The notes under the pieces are model-generated. The model worked only from the letters and a program-made list of their open reading frames with translations. It was not told the DNA's origin and did no database searches. From contig DASVTZ010000096.1 in assembly GCA_036387335.1 (NCBI GenBank), forward strand, positions 1 through 38,906: 38,906 nucleotides of DNA, given 5' to 3'. The translations under genes and the position numbers were made by a program. This document shows, piece by piece, positions 32,808-38,906 of the stretch (position 1 is its first letter; each line of letters starts with the position of its first letter). Origin of the DNA: Longimicrobium sp. GTDB taxonomy: Bacteria > Gemmatimonadota > Gemmatimonadetes > Longimicrobiales > Longimicrobiaceae.

Positions 32808-35800
32808 AGCACCCGCTCCGGACCGCGCTGCTGTGGGTGGCGGCACTCGTCTTCGCGGCGGGGTCCGGGGCGGCGCAGGCAGGCGGGACCCTTTCCGGCC
32901 GCCTCACCGGAGGGGCGAACGAACCGGTGGCGGACGCGCTGGTGCAGGTTTCGGCACCCGGCGGCACGCACCTCGGCTCCACGCGAACCGACGCGCGGGG
33001 AGCGTATTTGCTGCGCCTGCCGTCCGCGCCGGGACCATTCTTCCTCAGCGTCAGCCGCCTCGGTTTCGCCCCCCGCCGCGAAGTGCTCCCCATCGCGACC
33101 GCGGGCGCCGACCGCACCCTCGACCTGCGCCTCACCCCGCAGCCCGCCCTCCTGGACGCGCTCGAGGTCAAGGTGTTTCCGCCGCGTCTGCGCGATACTC
33201 CGGCCGGCCCCGGTGGCCAGGGAGGCAGCCACCTGGCGGGTATCTCCATGAACTATCCCGTGGAGCCGGGGAGCATCGCGGAGGGGGCACTCCTCTCGGC
33301 CGGTGTGGTGCCTCTGGGCGAGGCGTCGCCAGGGGTTCCCGCCGTCTCCATCGCCGGGATGGGCGGCGCGCAGAACCGCGTGACGCTGGACGGCGCCGCG
33401 TACGGGGGCGCGGAGCTTCCCGCCGAGGCCGTGCGCAGCGTCGGCGTGGTGACGAGCACCTACGACGTCTCGCGCGGCCAGTTCACCGGCGGACAGATCG
33501 CCGTGTCCACGCACAGCGGGAGCACGGACCGCGGGGGTGCACTCCGCGTGCGGGGCCGCTCGCTCCCGCTGAGCTGGGGCACCTCGCCCGCGGCCGCGGC
33601 GCCGGACGGGTCGCTCGCGCAGGTCAGCGCGGCGTATGGCGCCCCGCTCGCGGGGCGCCGCCTGTTCGGATTCGGCGCGGTGCAGTGGGTGCGGCGCGAC
33701 TGGACGCTCGGCTCGGCCGACCCGGCGGCGCTCCGGAGGCGTGGGATCGACCCGGACTCGGTGCGCCGCTTCTCGGAGGTGCTCGCACGTGCCGGAGTCC
33801 CGGCAGCAGGCTCGGGGATTGGCGCGGCGCAGGAGGGGTCCGCGCTCTTCCGGATGGACTGGAAAGCCTCCTCCTCACACTCCGTCTTCGCGAGGGTGGA
33901 CGGCCGGTGGTCGGAAGCACCGATGCCCGGCCCGTCGCTCGGCATGGCGGCGAGCTCGCGTGCGGTGCGCGGCGGGACGGGAGCACTCCTCGCCCTCACT
34001 TCGGATCTCGCGGGCGGGAGGAGCGAGCTTCGCGTGTCGGCGAGCCGCGGCCACTCCCGGAACCAGGACGGCGACTCGCTCCCCGCAGGGACCGTTCTCG
34101 TGGGGAGCGATGAAGCGGGGGTCAGCCGCTTCGGCTTCGGCGGAAGCTCCACGGGTGCCTCCTCGGCGGAGCGTTCGCTCGTGGAGATCAGCGAGTCGTG
34201 GCGGCGTCCGTTCGCCGGCGGCAGGCACCGCCTGCAGGTGGGAGTTTCGCTGACGGCGGAACGCGCGTCTGCCCGGTCATCGGAGAATTCACTCGGCTCC
34301 TTCCTCTTCCAGAGCCTCGACGACCTGGAGGCGCTCCGCCCTTCCTCGTTCACGCGCGGCCTCGCGCCCCGCGAGGGGGAGATTTCCTCCACGTACGCGG
34401 CACTGTACGCCGGGCACGCGATGCGGGTGTCGGGCCCGCTCAGCGCGACCTACGGAATCCGGGTCGAGGGGATCCGCTACGGCGAACGACCATCGCTCGG
34501 CATCCCGGCCGAGCTGCTCTCGGGTGCTGGCTCGTCGGCCCCGGCGACGGCGCTCCTCAGCCCGCGCGCCGGATTCGCCTACCGGGTGCCGGGGCCTCGC
34601 CCCGGCGAGTCCAGGGTAGAGCTCGAAGGCGGAGTCGGACGCTTCATGGGCCCGCTGGGGCTGGAGGAGCTGGCGTACGCCACGGGGGAGACGGGCGCTC
34701 CGCTCGGTGGGCGTCCGGTCTACGCGGAACCCGCCGCGATCGACTCCGCCTCCGGGCTCGTGCTCCCGGGTGCTTCGCGCCGTTTCGGAGATCTGGAAAC
34801 CGTGCGCGAGGTCCGAAGCGGGCGCGTGGAGGCCGGGCAGCTGATCCTGCAGGGCTACGCGGTTCCGCGCGGGTCCTCGGTCGTATTCGGGGCTTACACG
34901 TACACGAGATCCCGCGACGACGCGGCCGGGGTCGACGCGCCGGGAGGGGGGCGTGGTTATGCCGCCGCGGACCCGCGCGGCGTGGTGCTGTCCACGAGCG
35001 ATTACGAGCGGCGGCACTCGTTCATGCTCAACTACGCCCGCATCTACGGCAGGCGCTTCCAGGGTGGCGTCATCGCACGCCTCACCTCGGGGGTTCCGTA
35101 CACCCCGCGCGTTTCTGGCGACGTGAACGGCGATGGTCAGTGGAACGACGCCGCGTTCATCTTCGACCCCGCCCGTCGCGACGAGGCCGGCGCCGCGATG
35201 GGGGCGCTCCTGCGCTCGGCTCCCGCCGGCGCGCGGGAGTGCCTGCGCGCCCAGGTCGGTCGCGTCGCGGGGCGCAATAGCTGCCGCGGGCCCTGGACGG
35301 CGGGGCTGGACCTGCAGGCGGACTACGCGCCCCGCGGGATCGCCGGACGAAGTGGGGTGCGGATCACCCTCACCGCCTCCAACGTCCCCGCGCTGGCGGA
35401 CTGGGCGGTCCACGGCCGTGATGACCTCCGCGGCTGGGGGGAGCCGGCGATTCCGAACGCGCCACTCCTGCACACGCGCGGGTTCGACCCCGCGCGGGGC
35501 GCGTACCGCTACGAGGTGAACCCGTCGTTCGGGCGGTCGCTGTCGCGGCGAGACCGTTCCGGCTTCGCGCTGACGCTGCAGGTCCGGATGACGGTGGGCA
35601 CCGACCCCGCGACCCAGTGGATATCGGAGGCGCGGCGCGAGTACCAGAGTGTCGGGCGACAGCCCGAGGAGATCCGGGCGGAGATCGGCAAGCGGGTACG
35701 TAGCCTTCCCGCCCGCGTCCTCTGGTCCGCGGACTCGCTCCGCCTTGCGCTGGATTCCGCGCAGAAAGTGTCTCTGAGGCGGCTCGCGGACTCGGTTCAG

Positions 35801-36067
35801 CTCGTCGTTCCTCCGCTCCTCGACTCCCTTGCCGCGGCGGCCAGCCTGGCGGATACGGCCAGCGCTCCGACCCTCCCCGCGCGCGTGCGGCAAAGGGCGC
35901 TGACCGGCATCGTGCAGGAGCTGCTCGAAGGCGTTCAGGCGGAGGTCCGCGCGATCCTGACGCGGGCGCAGTGGGAGCTCCTCCCCGCCCCGTGGCGCGA
36001 ACCAGCCGGTGCGGCTCCCATCGTTCCCATGAAGCCGATCATCATCTCGACGGAAGAGGTCGGGTAG
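32804..36067 (+). CDS. TonB-dependent receptor-like outer-membrane protein with C-terminal helical extension
   Basis: A 1087-residue outer-membrane protein of the Oar-like type. Signal peptide (about 1-25, ending GAAQA), carboxypeptidase-regulatory-like beta domain (about 26-110; LSGRLTGGANEPVADALVQVS, DARGAYLLRLP), a LLDALEVKV stretch that could act as TonB box, then a plug domain (about 150-235; SIAGMGGAQNRVTLDGA and STYDVSRGQFTGGQIAV). A long beta-barrel region follows (about 240-935). After the barrel comes an unusual Ala/Leu/Ser/Arg helical tail of about 140 residues, with DSLRLALDSAQKVSLRRLADS and ILTRAQWELLP, reminiscent of LTxxQ (Spy/CpxP) proteins. The GTG at 32804 overlaps the PDZ gene and follows GGAAAGAGG. 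The substrate is unknown. Confidence 0.85.
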   Translation: MKHPLRTALLWVAALVFAAGSGAAQAGGTLSGRLTGGANEPVADALVQVSAPGGTHLGSTRTDARGAYLLRLPSAPGPFFLSVSRLGFAPRREVLPIATAGADRTLDLRLTPQPALLDALEVKVFPPRLRDTPAGPGGQGGSHLAGISMNYPVEPGSIAEGALLSAGVVPLGEASPGVPAVSIAGMGGAQNRVTLDGAAYGGAELPAEAVRSVGVVTSTYDVSRGQFTGGQIAVSTHSGSTDRGGALRVRGRSLPLSWGTSPAAAAPDGSLAQVSAAYGAPLAGRRLFGFGAVQWVRRDWTLGSADPAALRRRGIDPDSVRRFSEVLARAGVPAAGSGIGAAQEGSALFRMDWKASSSHSVFARVDGRWSEAPMPGPSLGMAASSRAVRGGTGALLALTSDLAGGRSELRVSASRGHSRNQDGDSLPAGTVLVGSDEAGVSRFGFGGSSTGASSAERSLVEISESWRRPFAGGRHRLQVGVSLTAERASARSSENSLGSFLFQSLDDLEALRPSSFTRGLAPREGEISSTYAALYAGHAMRVSGPLSATYGIRVEGIRYGERPSLGIPAELLSGAGSSAPATALLSPRAGFAYRVPGPRPGESRVELEGGVGRFMGPLGLEELAYATGETGAPLGGRPVYAEPAAIDSASGLVLPGASRRFGDLETVREVRSGRVEAGQLILQGYAVPRGSSVVFGAYTYTRSRDDAAGVDAPGGGRGYAAADPRGVVLSTSDYERRHSFMLNYARIYGRRFQGGVIARLTSGVPYTPRVSGDVNGDGQWNDAAFIFDPARRDEAGAAMGALLRSAPAGARECLRAQVGRVAGRNSCRGPWTAGLDLQADYAPRGIAGRSGVRITLTASNVPALADWAVHGRDDLRGWGEPAIPNAPLLHTRGFDPARGAYRYEVNPSFGRSLSRRDRSGFALTLQVRMTVGTDPATQWISEARREYQSVGRQPEEIRAEIGKRVRSLPARVLWSADSLRLALDSAQKVSLRRLADSVQLVVPPLLDSLAAAASLADTASAPTLPARVRQRALTGIVQELLEGVQAEVRAILTRAQWELLPAPWREPAGAAPIVPMKPIIISTEEVG

Positions 36068-36094
36068 GCGCGAGAATGGCGGGCCAAACCACAC

Positions 36095-36132
36095 GCAACC
36101 TCCCCCGCGCGTTGTAGTTCGGGGGGAGTTGC
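36095..36132 (+). terminator. Probable terminator after the TonB-dependent receptor
   Basis: GCAAC-C-TCCCCC (36095-36106) pairs with GGGGGAGTTGC (36122-36132), 11 pairs with one bulged C, then a T-containing tail (GCTATTCTGTT). The same stretch can be read as a weak promoter for glnS (TTGTAG at 36112, TATTCT at 36135, 17-base spacer); both may be true. Confidence 0.55.
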
Positions 36133-36181
36133 GCTATTCTGTTCGGCCCGACTCCGCAAAAGAGCTGGACAGCATCGGAAG

Positions 36182-38557
<2,376 letters not shown>

Positions 38558-38906
38558 GGCCCCCTCCCCCCGACCCCCTCCCCCGCCTGCGGGGGCGCAG
38601 GGCGGGTGAGGGGGAGAACACCGTGTCATGCGCCCACATCCGTAGGGGCGCGATTCATCGCGCCCGTGCCCGCCGCCGCGCCGCCCCCCGCACGTGGCGC
38701 AGATTTCCGTAGGGGCAGACCTGCGTGTCTGCCCTCCCTTCCCCCGCACCGCTCCCGCCCCTTCGCACCCAATCATGTAGGGGCCGCCCCGCGTGGCTGC
38801 CCGTGCCCGCCCCCGCGACGAACCCCGCCCACGGGCATCAACGCACGCCACCGCCCCTCCCCCGCAGTTTGGGGGAGGGGCCGCGAGGTGACGAGCGGGG
38901 GTGGGG
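38558..38906. repeat. Composite repeat cassette, copy 3 (modules f-a-b-c-d, reaching the window edge)
   Basis: The 349 bases after glnS contain no gene. Modules: f (38558-38617, core CCCCCGCCTGCGGGGGCG); a (38641-38680, GTAGGGGCGCGATTCATCGC); b (38708-38739); c (38776-38812); d (38854-38906, CCCCTCCCCC...GGGGGAGGGG). Order a-b-c-d and spacing match the cassette at 23545-23926, though the filler between modules differs. Module f directly after the stop codon could end glnS transcription. Confidence 0.88.

Overview
The window is about 39 kb of very GC-rich bacterial chromosome (sampled lines are mostly 70-80% GC) carrying housekeeping genes. Gene content (an Oar-like TonB-dependent receptor with a carboxypeptidase-regulatory domain, a MoxR/von Willebrand aerotolerance-type operon, a GlnRS with a YqeY/GatB-like tail, abundant GC-rich palindromic repeats) suggests a Gram-negative soil or rock bacterium, most likely Gemmatimonadota of the Longimicrobium type. 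That placement is inference; no rRNA gene is present. Nearly everything is on the minus strand; plus-strand genes are rpsT, the PDZ/TonB-receptor pair and glnS.

Layout: the 5' part of miaB (1-261) is followed by a nested inverted-repeat element (335-630), glyA, an AbrB/PIN toxin-antitoxin pair, two tandem paralogous membrane proteins, and a 1276-residue nuclease/RNase H-like/SF1 helicase fusion (4369-8199). Next comes a six-gene operon, in transcription order moxR, DUF58, BatD-like, batA (VWA), batB (VWA), batC (TPR lipoprotein), from 14077 down to 8404. All five of its junctions overlap, four as GTGA and one as TGATG. The N-terminal leader of the TPR gene is built from two palindromic repeats. 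At 14153-16935 a lower-GC segment with an unrecognised secreted protein and about 0.9 kb of gene-poor DNA is bracketed by opposite arms of a repeat seen elsewhere in the window as a plain hairpin.

Then: a HEAT-repeat protein and a Rossmann-fold protein (16949-20128); an M50 protease-scpA-scpB-rluB operon (23046 to 20280) divergent from rpsT, which starts with TTG; and a pyrimidine operon pyrR-pyrB-pyrC followed by a YhaM-like HD/OB-fold nuclease and a coiled-coil zinc-ribbon protein (28919 to 23936). After tadA come lexA with a candidate self-operator over the end of gltX, then gltX. The divergent PDZ protein and TonB-dependent receptor (the latter with a helical extension after its barrel) precede glnS.

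The most distinctive non-coding feature is a family of composite intergenic cassettes (23545-23926, 29619-29801, 38558-38906) in which several palindromic modules recur in one fixed relative order, plus hairpin-arm elements that in some places enclose other DNA. No tRNA, rRNA, CRISPR array, IS transposase or replication origin was recognised.
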